Source of the DNA: Saturnia japonica
Lineage: Eukaryota; Arthropoda; Insecta; Lepidoptera; Saturniidae
Reading direction: 5' to 3'
DNA: 64,000 nucleotides
NCBI GenBank assembly: GCA_033032175.1
Contig: CM065332.1
Span: 3,581,501 to 3,645,500, forward strand
In this document: positions 9,368-19,804 of the stretch, in pieces
How positions within the stretch are numbered: position 1 is the stretch's first letter
How the letters are laid out: every line of letters starts with the position of its first letter
Notes under the pieces: generated by a model
The model's input: the letters and a program-made list of their open reading frames with translations, nothing else
Database searches by the model: none
What the model was told of the DNA's origin: nothing
Made by a program: the position numbers and the translations under genes

Positions 9368-10196
9368 ACTGACTACACTGTTAGCTTTAGGGGCCCTATC
9401 CAAAAACAGAGCCGCTGCGGCTTTTACAGCTTCACCGGACTTGGGGGCGAGCGCTTAGGGCACTCAGCCGCGAAAGTTTGTGACGACCCGCTTGAGGGTG
9501 CCAGAGTGGCCGAACCTCGGCTCGGGCGGTCGTCGCGAATGCGAAAAGGTCGCGATCTATCTAATTCTCTAATCTTAAGAAAATTCGATCTAACTAACAT
9601 ATACTCATATGCACGTTCCCCTCCTCCTGGGAGGAAGGAGGGAACCATGCGTATGTGTATTTAGTAATCGGAATGGTTTTTCTACACTAACTAGCGCATT
9701 AGTCTAACTAGCGCAAAAAAAGAAAAATAAGGTCCCTTACAGAACCTATGTACCTGTGTGGTGTGCACGTGTGTGTGTTCATACGTGTGTAATGTTGTGT
9801 GTGGGTAGCTAAGTGTTGCACGTATAGTGTCACTTGAATCGCGCGGGCGGCTGCCTGACCCAAGGGCTTCACACCGAGGAAGGGACCTAGACTTGGGTTG
9901 CCGCTAGAGAGGATGGACGTGACGGGTGTGCGGGAGCGAAGTTGACCGCCCGTCCTCTGCGAAGAGAACGGTGGTTACGCGGGCGTGGGAGTGGCACGCT
10001 CTGTTTGGAGAGGCAGTGGAATAGAACGCGTTTGTTGTTTCGATTTGGTCGAGCGGGTCAGTGAAGATATTACGCGGCCGGCGTTTACTCCGGCAGGCAT
10101 TGGGGTCGGGAACATATGAAGCTGTGTGGATACCGATGTTTGGTTTGCCTATTTTATCCAAGCATGAGTAAAGGCTTGAAGTTTGTGGCAAGTGGA
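9368..10196 (-). mobile_element. 5'-truncated Jockey-clade LINE, 3' end only
   Basis: This is the 3' untranslated region and last codons of the LINE family seen almost whole at 46256-49207. The minus strand encodes SKRRPRNIFTDPLDQIE and SPNRACH, matching the C-terminus of the larger copy. A one-base deletion near 9990 then shifts the frame to a shared alternative reading. The 3' UTR follows the larger copy closely down to AGTCAGTTGC. No poly(A) tail is visible at 9368. It is a dead insertion. Confidence 0.8.
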
Positions 10197-11648
10197 AAAA
10201 GTGTGGATTCGATATAACTGATTTTTTATATTTATAAAGAAATCCATGGACCCATGGTTCACCGTAGTGTGGATGCCTCGGAAATCTCCTCCCACCTTAG
10301 CAAACATTTTATGTAACATAGGCACTTAAAATAAAAATATTATCATGTTATTATACTATTGCTGAAAGGTGTTTCTCCTGGCAACGCTGTATCTCCGTTA
10401 ATTCTTCATCAAAATTCATGATTCAATACATCATTTTAAATCGACTCGAAAATACATTGTTTACTTACACAGACAAAACTTGTCGCTCCGAATGCGCAAT
10501 TCAACAAGCAATAGGCTAAAAATTAGAACACTTTCACCTTGTTAAAAGATGTCGTAAATTTCAAGACCTTTCTAGCGATTTCTTTACCCTCCTTTTATTT
10601 TGATATATAAATGGAAATAACAAGCGATAGAAGAATAAATCTGTCAGAGAACTACAGAGATAGATACAGTAAGTAGGTACGAAAACAGTTATCAATACAG
10701 TAAGTTTGTTTGAAATTTTATTTCACTAAGTACGAATAAATTATTTACGTAAAATTTAAATGCATTTTTACCACCCAGAAGACAACAATATGTACCCCTA
10801 TTACTTCGTAATTGGTACTTTCAAATTATATTTTAAAGTTCTTGTAATCCATATATTAATACATGAAGCAAAAGCTTTCGATACGTTTTTAAGCGTATTG
10901 CGTGCACGGTAGACGGTTAGATTTGGCATGGTTAACGTTTATATGGAGAAGAAATGCAGAAAGCTAAAATGTATCTATAATATCTGTTACTAATATATTA
11001 AATTAAATAAATTAACACTGCGAATCCTAAACCGACAAGTGCCATTGAACTTAGACCCCCCAAAATATTGACAATGTCACTCAACGAAAAGTGACAGCAA
11101 GTGATGTAGATAATAGGTACTCATTGTTTCTGAATACTGTAAATGTCAAACAGAAATATAGTCTATGATCAAAAAGTCGCTGGTCGAATTTCGAGCTTAG
11201 GGCGATCGCTAGTATAAATAAATACACCTATTTACTCAATTTAATATTAGGTATATAATAAAAAAGATTGCATTATTTATTTACCACCTTATACTTGGAG
11301 AGTTCTCGCGTCTTGATACAGAGTATAAGTCGATCGCGAGGGTGGTTTTTACATATACCCCACAAGTATACCCACACCATCACACCCTCCCATCCACACG
11401 GACATTGAATTATCAACCTTAAACACACAGCACAAAACTTACTTTCCAACAAAATATCGCAACCCTCTGAAGCTTTGCCCGGGCCTGGTCTTAATATTAA
11501 TATCGTCTTGGGAAGCGCTTTATATGATGAAGTTTTACGCTGTATCTATATTGTGTTTGTCTTTATGTGTGTGAGATATTGTAAAGGCACTTTACGAGCT
11601 ATTCTAATATATATTAAGTTTTATTAGTGAATTTATCGTTTGAACGTA
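10197..11648. other. AT-rich DNA with no recognised feature
   Basis: I found no frame with recognisable similarity, no RNA gene and no assignable repeat. A stretch at 11205-11345 has GCGATCGC near one side and CGATCGCG near the other, with AATAAAT inward on the left and ATTTATT inward on the right. That is weakly palindromic but not enough to call a MITE. Confidence 0.4.
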
Positions 11649-12135
11649 TCTATACAATTAATAAAATTGAAGTGTCTGTTTGTAATGTCATAATAACAGC
11701 TTTTTACTAAATGCATATGAAAGTACATATATATGACACCTATAATAAAAAAGAAAACAATTTTTTTTTTTGTCCCTCTGTATATCTGTTTATTCCGGGT
11801 AATCTCCGAAACGGTTGGGCAAATTTTGACGGGACTTTCACTGATAGATAGCTGATGTTATAAGGATACAATATTATATACTTTGGTTACTTTTATTCTA
11901 GAAACATAATTAGAGTTGCGCGCAAATAAAACAACTGTTTATGGAAAATACATTCGGGCGCTTATATGGCTTACGCTGAGTAAACCAAGAGAGATATATC
12001 AAATTAATGTACTACATAATGGTAGACATTAAAAATACCTACAAAAAAGTTAGCGAGAGTATACGTCTATCTTTTAAGGAACGCCCATAATATTGTAAAA
12101 ACAACCGGGAGCTTGGGAGCAAGATTCGCGCGTGC
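11649..12135 (+). mobile_element. Helitron-like element family A, 3' end lost
   Basis: The start TCTATACAATTAATAAAATT follows an A, fitting insertion between A and T. Internal blocks match the family (GGGTAATCTCCGAAACGG, ATTTTGACGGGACTTTCACT, ATTCGGGCGCTTATATGGCT). Similarity ends after GCAAGATTCGCGCGTG, before the terminal hairpin and CTAG. Confidence 0.7.
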
Positions 12136-12258
12136 ATATATTGGTATTGAGTAATCGACAACTGTCGAGTCGCTATTGATGTTTTTACTTACTAATTAGT
12201 GTCCGAGTTCAAAACTAACTAAAATAAGTTACCTATGACTAATCTTTCTTTTATACCA

Positions 12259-12345
12259 CTAAGGTGGCAAACAAGCATACGGCCCGTTGATGGTAAGCGG
12301 CTACCGTAACCTACGGGCGCTTGTAATCACTAACGCATCGCCAAC
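12259..12345 (+). repeat. SINE-like repeat family 4, fragment
   Basis: The stretch GGCAAACAAGCATACGGCCC followed by 'tggtaagcggctaccgtaacc' and 'atcactaacgc' matches longer copies at 15752-15975 and 44438-44668, and a reversed copy at 62075-62325. Only the first part is present. Confidence 0.5.
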
Positions 12346-12504
12346 CGTGACCATCCATATACCATCTTAGACCAAAAAGGTTGCCTGGAAGAGATTGCTT
12401 TCAGCAATAAGGCTGATACTTATCATATAATTTTAATGTTCAATTTTATCTGTAATTAACGGTGTTCAATAAAGATTAAATAAATAATATAAAAATAAAA
12501 TCCT
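12346..12504 (+). repeat. Non-LTR retrotransposon 3' tail
   Basis: GCCTGGAAGAGATTGCTTTC, 'agcaataaggctgatac' and the AATAAAG..AAATAAAT ending are typical of the 3' untranslated tail of a common insect LINE type. The polyadenylation-like AATAAAG lies at about 12468. No coding part is attached. Confidence 0.45.
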
Positions 12505-12514
12505 TATTAAGCAC

Positions 12515-12519
<5 letters not shown>
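12505..12519. repeat. Target-site duplication of the R1-like LINE (left)
   Basis: TATTAAGCACAACTT here is identical to 14017-14031. The LINE lies between them, with its poly(A) tail (poly-T on this strand) touching this copy. Confidence 0.85.
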
Positions 12520-12549
<30 letters not shown>

Positions 12550-14016
12550 TTAACGCGGAGTGGAAAACCCGTCATGGGTACACACTCGAATTGGGGGGTC
12601 GAGTGGTTATGTGAGAGTCCTACTCACTAAAAAACTCCGCGGTGTACAGCCGCCCCATAATGGGGCGACGCGGGTACTGCGCTGGCATTCTGCCGCGCCG
12701 CCCCGGGGGCCGGCCCGGCTAACCGGGCCCCGGCCTAATTAGGAGACAGCTATGTACACCCGATAGCCGTCTCCTCCTCCTGCCGAACCAGTGCAATGAG
12801 GAGACGGGCCCCCCCCGTCCCGTCTCCTCTGGTTCGGCTAGGGTGGCGGGAGTTGACGGATAAACCGCCTCCTCCTACCACCCGTTCTTCTTTGGCGGAG
12901 AGGGCCGCTCAGGGGATCCCTCTCGCGAACCCTCTCCGCAGCCTCCTTCTGCGAGATGACGTCCTCGCAGAAGGAGGCCATCGCCGTCCATGCTTGCTCG
13001 CTGCCGAGCATGGCTTTTACCACACTCGGCAGCGAGAGATCTCCCCCAACAGCTACGGCCAGAGTGCGGCGCTGCTCCACCCACGCAGCACACTCAGACA
13101 GAGTGTGCTGCGCCGTGTCTTCTACAGCCCCGCACTCGTGGCACGTAGTGTTTGACTCCCTCCTTGCAATCTTGTGCAGGTACCATCCGAAGCAACCATG
13201 TCCGGATAGTACCTGCACAAGTCTAAAGTTCAGGGAGCCACGCTCCCTGTTGCTCCATTCCCGGAGGACCGGGCGGACAGCATCTATGGTATAATGTCCA
13301 TAGCGCGCGTCCGCCAGGTCCTCCTCCCACCTCTTAAAAACATCCTCCCGGGCCTCCCTCCGGACCCGGTCTACCTCTGTGGGAGCTGGAGGCTCCCCTA
13401 ACTCTCTCCCCGCCGCCGTGAACCTGTACACGGCGGCGAGCACCTCCGCCTCCAACTCCCACGGCGGGGAGCCGGCAAGGACGCAGGCCGCCCCCGCGGA
13501 CACCGATCGGTATCCGCGAATGGCTCTCAGCGCCACGATACGCTGCGTAGAACGCAGCACGCGTCTGTTCGTGGCGCTGAGAGCATCTACCCAGATCGGT
13601 GCCCCGTAGACGGCCATGCTCCTCACCACCCCCGCAAACAGACGGCGGCAGCTCGCGCCCGGCCCTCCCGAGTTCGGAAGAAGCCGTCCGAGAGCTGCCG
13701 CCGCCCCCACTATCCGCGGTTCGAGTCCCTTGAAGTGGGACTCGAACCGCCATCGCCCGTCCAGGGTGAGGCCCAGATATTTTATCTGGGCCCCAACCCG
13801 GACCCTAACATTCTCTACATATATGTGAGCCCCAGGAGGCGGCCCACACCGAGGCCCATGAAATAGAATGGCCTCGGTCTTCTCGGCCGCCACCCTGAGA
13901 CCCAACGCCTTTATGCGCCCGACCACAAGTGCAACGCCCTCTGTGGCCAGGCGCGCCACCTCCTCAAATCTTCCCCCCCGGGCCACGACTAGGGTGTCGT
14001 CCGCGTAGCATAGCAC
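12520..14016 (-). mobile_element. 5'-truncated R1-clade LINE
   Basis: This is a minus-strand non-LTR retrotransposon. The poly(A) tail is the T run at 12520-12548. The 5' end is cut inside the reverse transcriptase, one residue before the YADD box. Exact 15-bp duplications flank it. The sequence is far richer in G and C than its surroundings, which fits a recent arrival not yet drifted to local composition. It lacks the endonuclease, most of the reverse transcriptase and ORF1, so it cannot move by itself. Confidence 0.85.
12838..14016 (-). pseudogene. R1-clade LINE ORF2, C-terminal part
   Basis: The frame reads VLCYADDTLVVARGGRFEEV at its start, which is the catalytic YADD box of a reverse transcriptase. 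Then follow the segments KTEAILFHG and IKYLGLTLDGRW and the C-terminal cysteine-histidine motif CHECGAVEDTAQHTLSEC, usual in R1-like elements. It stops near a proline-rich end (RQLPPP). About 393 residues remain of an ORF2 that is normally around 1,000. The codons just upstream (14017-14028) come from the target duplication, with TTG as the first codon, so there is no true start. The frame itself is unbroken. Confidence 0.85.
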
Positions 14017-14061
14017 TATTAAGCACAACTTAACTTAACTTAACTTAACTTAACTTAAGCA
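14017..14061. repeat. Right target duplication and TTAAC microsatellite
   Basis: 14017-14031 repeats TATTAAGCACAACTT. From 14026 the sequence runs as about six units of AACTT (equivalently TTAAC), ending TTAAG. The LINE insertion point is at the edge of this simple repeat. Confidence 0.8.
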
Positions 14062-14099
14062 ACGGTTTTTAAAGTGGTGTTCACTACTATTTAGAGAAT

Positions 14100-14520
14100 A
14101 TATTTATACAATACATCCCAATAAAGTTTTTGTATAATAGATAAAATTCAATTATTTGTAATCAAGTCGTCAAAAAATGAATTTCGTGCGCTTATATGGC
14201 TAACGCTGGCTAAACCTTATGAGATACATCAATATAATGTTCTAAATAATTGTAGTTCTTCAAAAAGCCTAGAGAAAAGTTCGTCATGGCATATGTCTAT
14301 CCCCTAAGGTTGACTCATAGTAACCTTTTTTATCTTCAATATAATTATTAAAAATATTACGTTTTTTGCGAAGCTATTTTCTCCAATTCATTATTAATCT
14401 TTATCCAGATAAGTTCGTTAGTTGACTTAGCCTTTTAATGTAGAATAAAATTGTCCTTTACAGTTTTCCATTCAACCACTTTGTAAATTGTACCCGTGCG
14501 AAGCTGGGGCGTGTCGTTAG
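14100..14520 (+). mobile_element. Helitron-like element family B
   Basis: Near the 3' end it reads TACCCGTGCGAAGCTGGGGC, then GTGTCGTTAG followed by T, the worn form of a GCGGGTCGCTAG-type Helitron end. The reverse complement lies at 22401-22875 and shares the 'aatgtattg', 'cttatatggctaacgctg' and 'aaattgtacccgtgcgaagc' blocks. It is non-coding. Confidence 0.6.
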
Positions 14521-15020
14521 TAATACTTTCTTGTAATGTCGTGTTTAATTTGTGTTTTGTTAATTATATCTGTATGTTGATCATCAAATAAATGTGCTTT
14601 TTTTCTTTATTTTCTTTCTTTCTTTTTGAAGTAAAACTTCTTTAGCATCGTTGTGATTTGAAAGTCGAATGAAACGAAAAAGCGACAATAAAAAGAGACA
14701 GACACAAAAATTCATAGGATTTAACGTGGGAGAAAATGAGATAGGAACCCCCGGGAAAGTTTTAGGCAATGGTAAAATGGTACAAAATAGTTTTGTTGCC
14801 AGGCAATAATTAGTTTTATTACCTCACCAAAAAGGCACGAAACAAAACCTTTTTAGACAACACTTATGACATTCTGTTAATGATTGATATTATGCTAGGT
14901 TACTTTAGTCGTAGAAATGAAATTATTTCAGTTAAGCCGCCTCTGTACAAACAGTATGGGAATAATTTTGAATGATCAATGATGATAAATGAAACCATTT
15001 CCTTTTCGTACAGAAGTAAC
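14521..15020. other. AT-rich DNA with no recognised feature
   Basis: No recognisable frame or repeat. A 61-codon minus-strand frame at 14584-14769 has no motif and overlaps low-complexity TTTCTTTC runs. Confidence 0.35.
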
Positions 15021-15022
15021 AA

Positions 15023-15235
15023 TAGAGGGCGCTAAAATGAGAACTCCAATAAAATAAAATTATGAATTTTGCAAATTACGTTACAAAAGTACAAGTTTGC
15101 ATTTTGTCACAAAAACTCTCTAGAGGGCGCAAAATAAAAATATGTAAGTTGCAATTTCCAACACTACAAAAGTAGGTATGAACATTGAAAAGTACAAATT
15201 TTGAGATGTCAGACAAACTCCCTAGATAGTTCTAA
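15023..15235 (+). repeat. Short tandem array, about 98-102 bp period, with GAGGGCGC motif
   Basis: Units begin at 15023 (TAGAGGGCGCTA), 15121 (TAGAGGGCGCAA) and 15223 (TAGATAGTTCTA). Within units 1 and 2 the same order recurs: 'gcaaattacgttacaaaagt' against 'gcaatttccaacactacaaaagt', then 'aaaagtacaa', then 'aaactc' before the next unit. The AGAGGGCGCTA motif resembles the core of insect CTCF sites. Binding is inference only. Confidence 0.5.
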
Positions 15236-15751
15236 CATGAGAGCGAAAGTCTTGTCAGAAGATCTCATTTTGTTTAGTCATTAGTTGGGAAAAGGCATCA
15301 CAACAACCGTGGTGTTTTGTATACGTTTGACTTTTTTTAGATAATATTCCCATGGATATTTCAAATGTGCAAGGTGATGCCTTAATTGAAAATGATATTG
15401 TGAATAATTATTGTGAGTACTTGTATGTACATTTTCATAAACTTTAAGTTAGTGTGTATTTGATCATTTTCTGAATAAAAAAAACATAAATAGATGTCAA
15501 GGTTTCACTTCTACCACGTGTGAATTGCACACATAATTTTTTTTTTCTTTCATGATTATAGAGAAATGGTTTTTCATTCTTTGTACTTTATCCTTATAAT
15601 GACAATATTAATACAAAAATTTTTTTTCTAAAGAATTACCTATAATTAAGTTTGGCACTTGGTCATAATAATCTTGGCTTATGTTAAATGACTATGTGGC
15701 CCAAGTGACACGTTAAATCATTTTTTTTTAAATACATTTTAGTGACAAACT
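15236..15751. other. AT-rich DNA with no recognised feature
   Basis: I see no coding motif, RNA gene or assignable repeat. Several short A and T runs are present. Confidence 0.35.
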
Positions 15752-15975
15752 GACAAACGCGTATACGGCCTGCCTTATGTTGAGCGGCTACCGTGAAAGC
15801 TCGCAATACCATAGGTATCACTAACACGGTATCGACCTTGAAACCCCATACCCTAAGGAGTTCTGGGATCCTGAAGGTTATTTGGCTGCGATCTTCTGTA
15901 GGGTGAAGGTATACCACCAGTCGAACTGCCTCAAGTGGAGAGATATCTTCAAATAAATTCCTCTGCACCCTACTT
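15752..15975 (+). repeat. SINE-like repeat family 4
   Basis: It runs from 'aaacgcgtatacggcctgcc' through 'gagcggctaccg', 'ataggtatcactaac', 'gttatttggctgcgatcttctgtagggtg' and 'ccaccagtcgaactgcc'. Copies lie at 44438-44668 (same strand) and 62075-62325 (reversed). A minus-strand 94-codon frame across it is a by-product of the repeat. Confidence 0.6.
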
Positions 15976-16254
15976 CAAGATGTGTAAGATCCTAAATGTG
16001 TGCAAAGATTAGCACGTTCAAATATGCAGACTGTCCACTTTAATATTATTAGAATTCGTATACATTCCTCGGGGTTATCAGGACATTTAGTAAAAAGCAG
16101 TTGTTTTGATATAACAAACAGTCATTTCAATTTTACTTATTTGTATAGATAATATGATAAAATAATAATATATAGACACAATTTCACACACCGACATATA
16201 ATTCCAAACTAAGCAAAACTTGGATTATGATAACTAATCGGCTAATAATCTATA

Positions 16255-17071
16255 TCTATACAATTAATAAAATTGAAGTGTTGTTTTAATGTCAAAATAA
16301 CAGCTTTTTACTATACTATTTCCATGTCTTTATTTTCTCGATGACAGTTCTAATTTTATGGTTGTAGTGTTGTGACCAAATAAGTAATGATATCGATCGC
16401 ATATATTTCATCGAGTCGAGTGACAGTGACGATTCATCAGATTTTGATTAAAATAAATGAATAAAGATTACCTGTCGTTATAATTATTTCGTTTAATTGT
16501 CGAATAACCTACCTATACCTACTTATTTTACAACAGCTTCGAAAATTTTGAAGAAGTTAACATTATCAATCAAGAATTAATACGGATAACATCTTGTAAT
16601 TAAATTATAATATTAATTAATAAATCTGTACAAAAGTATCCGGCGGTAGGTAGTTTAGTTTCTTATATTTTGTAAAAAATATCGAGTCTGTTATCGTGTC
16701 ACGTTTATCGATATAGCTCCATCCCTATCAGTTTCTCCGACTCTGGTATAACCTTGTACGTGGGTAAACGTCATATTTTTATAAAATAATGCATACATAA
16801 TGTAAAAAAGACGCTTGTTCAAGTTTTCACAGGAGCTGTCATCGAGAAAATAAAGAAATGGAAATGATATAAATGCATATGAAAGTATAATAGGATATCT
16901 ATAACAAAACACCCTTTTTTTGTCTGCCTGTCTGTTTGTTTGTTCCGGGTAATCTCCGAAACGGTTGAACCGATTTTGACGGGACTTTCACTGGTAGATA
17001 GCTGATTTTATAGGCCGTAACTTAGGCTACTTATATTTTAGAAAAAGAATTAGGATTCCACAGATATATAA
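16255..17071 (+). mobile_element. Helitron-like element family A, split by a MITE and cut by a LINE tail
   Basis: It starts TCTATACAATTAATAAAATT at 16255, breaks at 'ctttttactA' (16313), and resumes at 'aatgcatatgaaag' (16872) after the MITE. It then follows the family through GGGTAATCTCCGAAACGGTT and TTAGGATTCCACAG to about 17069. A Jockey tail then takes over, so the 3' half and the CTAG end are missing here. Confidence 0.7.
16314..16869 (+). mobile_element. 556-bp MITE, copy 1, TA target duplication
   Basis: The terminal inverted repeats are TACTATTTCCATGTCTTTAT.. at the left and ..TAAAGAAATGGAAATGATA at the right, extending through TTTTCTCGATGACAG and its mirror CTGTCATCGAGAAAA. TA is duplicated (16312-16313, 16870-16871). 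Removing the element restores the Helitron sequence 'ttttacTAaatgcatatg'. The second copy, at 59262-59792, is in the opposite orientation. There is no coding frame. TA duplication suggests mobilisation by a Tc1/mariner-type enzyme. Confidence 0.8.
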
Positions 17072-17595
17072 TTTTTTTTTTGTTTAGAACTGACTATACT
17101 GTTAGCCTTAGGGGCCCTATCCAAAAACAGAGCCGCTGATGACTTTTACAGCTTCACCGGAATCAGGGGCGAGCGCTTAAGGCACTCAGCCGCGAAAGGT
17201 TTGAACAACTCGCGCACAAGGGTGCCAAAGTGGCCGGACCACGGCTTGGGGGGTTGTCGCGATTGCAAATAAGTCGCGATCTGACTAATTCCCTATCCGT
17301 AAATTCGAGCTAAACTAACATATACATATATACATATTCCTTTCTTTTGGGAGGAAGGAAGGAGCATGTGTATATGTATTTAGTGATCTGAAATATGGTC
17401 TACACTAACTATCGTAAAAAAAGAAAAAAGGTTCCTTACAAAACCTATGTACCTGTGAGGTGAGCACATATGTACATATGTGGGTAATGTTTGTATGTGG
17501 GTAGCTAAGTGTGGCACCTGAAGTGTCATTTGTATCGCGCGGGCAGCTGCCAGACTCAAGGGTTTCACACCGAGGAACGGACCTAGGCTTAAGTA
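17072..17595 (-). mobile_element. Jockey-clade LINE, 3' UTR fragment
   Basis: A T run at 17072-17081 (poly(A) on the minus strand) is followed by sequence matching the 3' untranslated region of the LINE at 46256-49207, up to 'accgaggaacggacctaggctta'. No coding sequence remains. It lies against the broken Helitron at 16255-17071. Confidence 0.75.
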
Positions 17596-17949
17596 CAGAA
17601 TCGAATCCGCGGCCTATCGGCTTTTTACTAGGGCTTACTGCCACATATTTCTCAAGCGTTCATAGAGGCCCTAAAAAGACTTTATACCATGTTATATATG
17701 GTACAACATTAAAGTAATAACGCTTTGATACACGCAAGGGGTAGGGGAAGGCCGCGGGACGTGGGCCGATGGGCTCAGATCGTAATCAATTTAATTGGAA
17801 ATTTCCTTTGATTAAACGCAAAGACGTTGTTACAAGTTGACCTAATAAAACATGTGCGGTCAGCAAAACAATCACATTTATTTTAACTTTATTTAGGACA
17901 ACTGTTTACAAGAACAAGTTTTTTTTTTTAAATTCTGTTTTTTGTTTTC
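17596..17949. other. No recognised feature
   Basis: A GC-richer patch at 17600-17660 and 17735-17780 is surrounded by AT-rich DNA. I cannot assign either patch. Confidence 0.3.
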
Positions 17950-18240
17950 CCACAACCTCACCAAGTTAAGTGACGATGGGCCGAAGATGGCAACACACTA
18001 AACCTTGTGAGAGGACTGGTTATCAAGTAAAGCTACACGAAACACCTATAGGTGCTTGGCGACAGAATTTCTATTTAAGGATGGTAACTAGACAGGTGAC
18101 CATTAGAAAATATGCTACTACCGTACCATGATTTTATCGCGATGTTTTCCTTCACCGAAAACTAAAGCACATTCTAAGCTTCGAACACACTTCAATCGAC
18201 TCATTGGTGGAATTCACTACCATTGTGCTTTCGTAACTTC
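17950..18240 (-). repeat. SINE family 1, degenerate copy
   Basis: Read on the minus strand, a worn tRNA-like head lies near 18235-18180 (TTCGAAGC replaces the B box). It is followed by the family body, whose plus-strand blocks are 'gatgttttccttcaccgaaa', 'aggtgcttggcgacag' and 'gtgacgatgggccgaagatgg'. Confidence 0.6.
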
Positions 18241-18323
18241 AAACTTTCTACAAGAGATCTGCGACCGAGACGACTGAGTGCATAGAACAATTCTTATAGT
18301 GTTATATAAACAAGAGTGTATAG

Positions 18324-18690
18324 TTTTTTTTTAACTGACTATATTTAGCCTTGAGAGCCCTGGAGCCTCAGACGGATTTTACAGCTTCACCGTGGTTTGG
18401 GGACGACATGCTCAAGGGTGCCAAAGTGGCCGAACCCCGGCTTGGGATGTTGCCGTATTTGCTATAAAGTCGCAAACTGGAATATCATATATAGGAACAT
18501 GTGTATATTTATTTAGTGATTTGTCAATTTTTGTCTGAACTTACTAACACAAAAAAGAAAAACTTATGGACAATTGGGTGCAGTGTAATGGTGTATGTTG
18601 GTAGCTAATTAATGCAAGTGCGAGCTGTTGCTAGACTCAAGGGGTCCACACCGACGGAATGGACCTAGGCTTGAGTTGCCGCACAATTAA
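18324..18690 (-). mobile_element. Jockey-clade LINE, degenerate 3' UTR fragment
   Basis: A T run at 18324-18332 is followed by 'aactgactatatttagccttgagagccct', 'acagcttcaccg', 'agggtgccaaagtggccgaacc' and 'ccacaccgacggaatggacctaggcttgagttgccgc', the 3' untranslated region of the Jockey family with many changes. It is older than the copies at 9368 and 17072. Confidence 0.65.
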
Positions 18691-18699
18691 CTATTATAC

Positions 18700-19160
18700 G
18701 TTAAGTATGTTAATGGTGCAGAGGTAACAAAATACATCGAGCCGCTTCAGTTGCGCAGGAACATTGCTTAGCTAGCATGTTCTGCCGTCTGTCATGGTGG
18801 GTGCTCTGAAGAGCTGTTGAATCTAATTCCCTCCTCTTTTATCCACAATAGAAACGCACGCGCTGCGCTTTGGACTCACGGTTTTTACGGTAACCTCCAT
18901 CTCGGCACTATCTAAAAAATTCTCTATAGCTTATCTTTCTCGTACCATCAAACTGTGGAACCATCTCCCGGACAATTTTTTCTTTCCTGCAATAACAGCA
19001 GGTCCTTCAAGCGTAACGTGAAGCGATGGTTTCCAGGACGGTATGACAGCGGCGACAGTGGATGGATTAAGATCTCTCGGTGGTCGCCGTTGTTTGGATT
19101 GTACTGTGCTTATCATCAGGGAGAGAACAGTCAATTTATCGAGTTTCTATAAAATATTTG
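18700..19160 (+). pseudogene. CR1/Jockey-like LINE, C-terminal part and 3' UTR
   Basis: The plus strand reads, with stops, EELLNLIPSSF (the usual form is AEELFNLIPPSPF), then ARAALWTHGFYGN, then the strongly conserved SFSRTIKLWNHLPDNFF and FKRNVKRWF. This is the C-terminal tail of a common insect non-LTR reverse transcriptase. The 3' untranslated part (GACAGCGGCGACAGTGGATG.., 'tcggtggtcgccgttg', 'gtgcttatcatcagg') is shared with short pieces at 23990, 28138, 34875, 52595 and 62525. Several stops and frameshifts make it dead. Confidence 0.7.
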
Positions 19161-19507
19161 TTACTCACGGGCGTAACAATATTATAAATTTATTTTGCTA
19201 GCGGTACCCGATTCGTATATCTTAAAATTTCCACCCAGTGAGTCTTGCGGTCGGACAAGATTATACCAATAAAATTTATGTACGGAACCCCGCATAGCGG
19301 CGGTATCGGGCTTCGAAACTTCGCCTTAACATCGCTAAGCGTTGCAAATACATACATACACATTATTGTTATATGTAGGTACATTCGTTTATATTTATTA
19401 ATATAACCTTTTATTAACCGAAAGTAATTTAGAAAATTTGTATATAATTTTCTTATTTGCAATAGTTTGTCAATCAGGCAGGTTTTAACAGGTAGCTTTT
19501 TTAAAAA
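19161..19507. other. No recognised feature
   Basis: AT-rich. A 90-codon minus-strand frame at 19190-19462 shows no family motif. Confidence 0.3.
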
Positions 19508-19804
19508 CTAGCAGTATGCCCGCGGCTCCGCACGCGTTTTGTTACGTAGTAATTATTTACACCCCATAATTTTATCTTTACTCATATTACTGAAAATTCG
19601 TTATAGTCTATCAATTGAGGAATGACCTATTATAGTTCCCATATACTATATTTCATATGAATCGGTTAAGCCGTTTTTGAGTTAAATCCGGACATACAAA
19701 CAAACAGACAGACAGACAAAAACGTCTATACCTATAGTATGTCTATCGAGATATTTGGGAAAAATATTGCATTACAGACATAACAACAGATTTATTAATA
19801 TAGA
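19508..19804 (-). mobile_element. Helitron-like element family E
   Basis: The minus-strand 3' end is CTAG at 19508-19511, preceded on that strand by the GC-rich GCCGCGGGCATACTG. The 5' end is TC at 19803-19804 (TCTATATTAATAAATCTG). The body contains 'aatcggttaagccgtttttgag' and a GACA repeat at about 19701-19718. A longer relative lies at 34338-34803. Non-coding. Confidence 0.65.

Noticed and set aside
12796..13828. Plus-strand frames of 70-119 codons and a second minus-strand frame of 139 codons
   Set aside because: They are shadow frames of the GC-rich R1-like reverse-transcriptase sequence.
14026..14061. Telomeric repeat next to the R1-like LINE
   Set aside because: The unit is TTAAC, not the insect telomere unit TTAGG, and the array is only about 35 bases.
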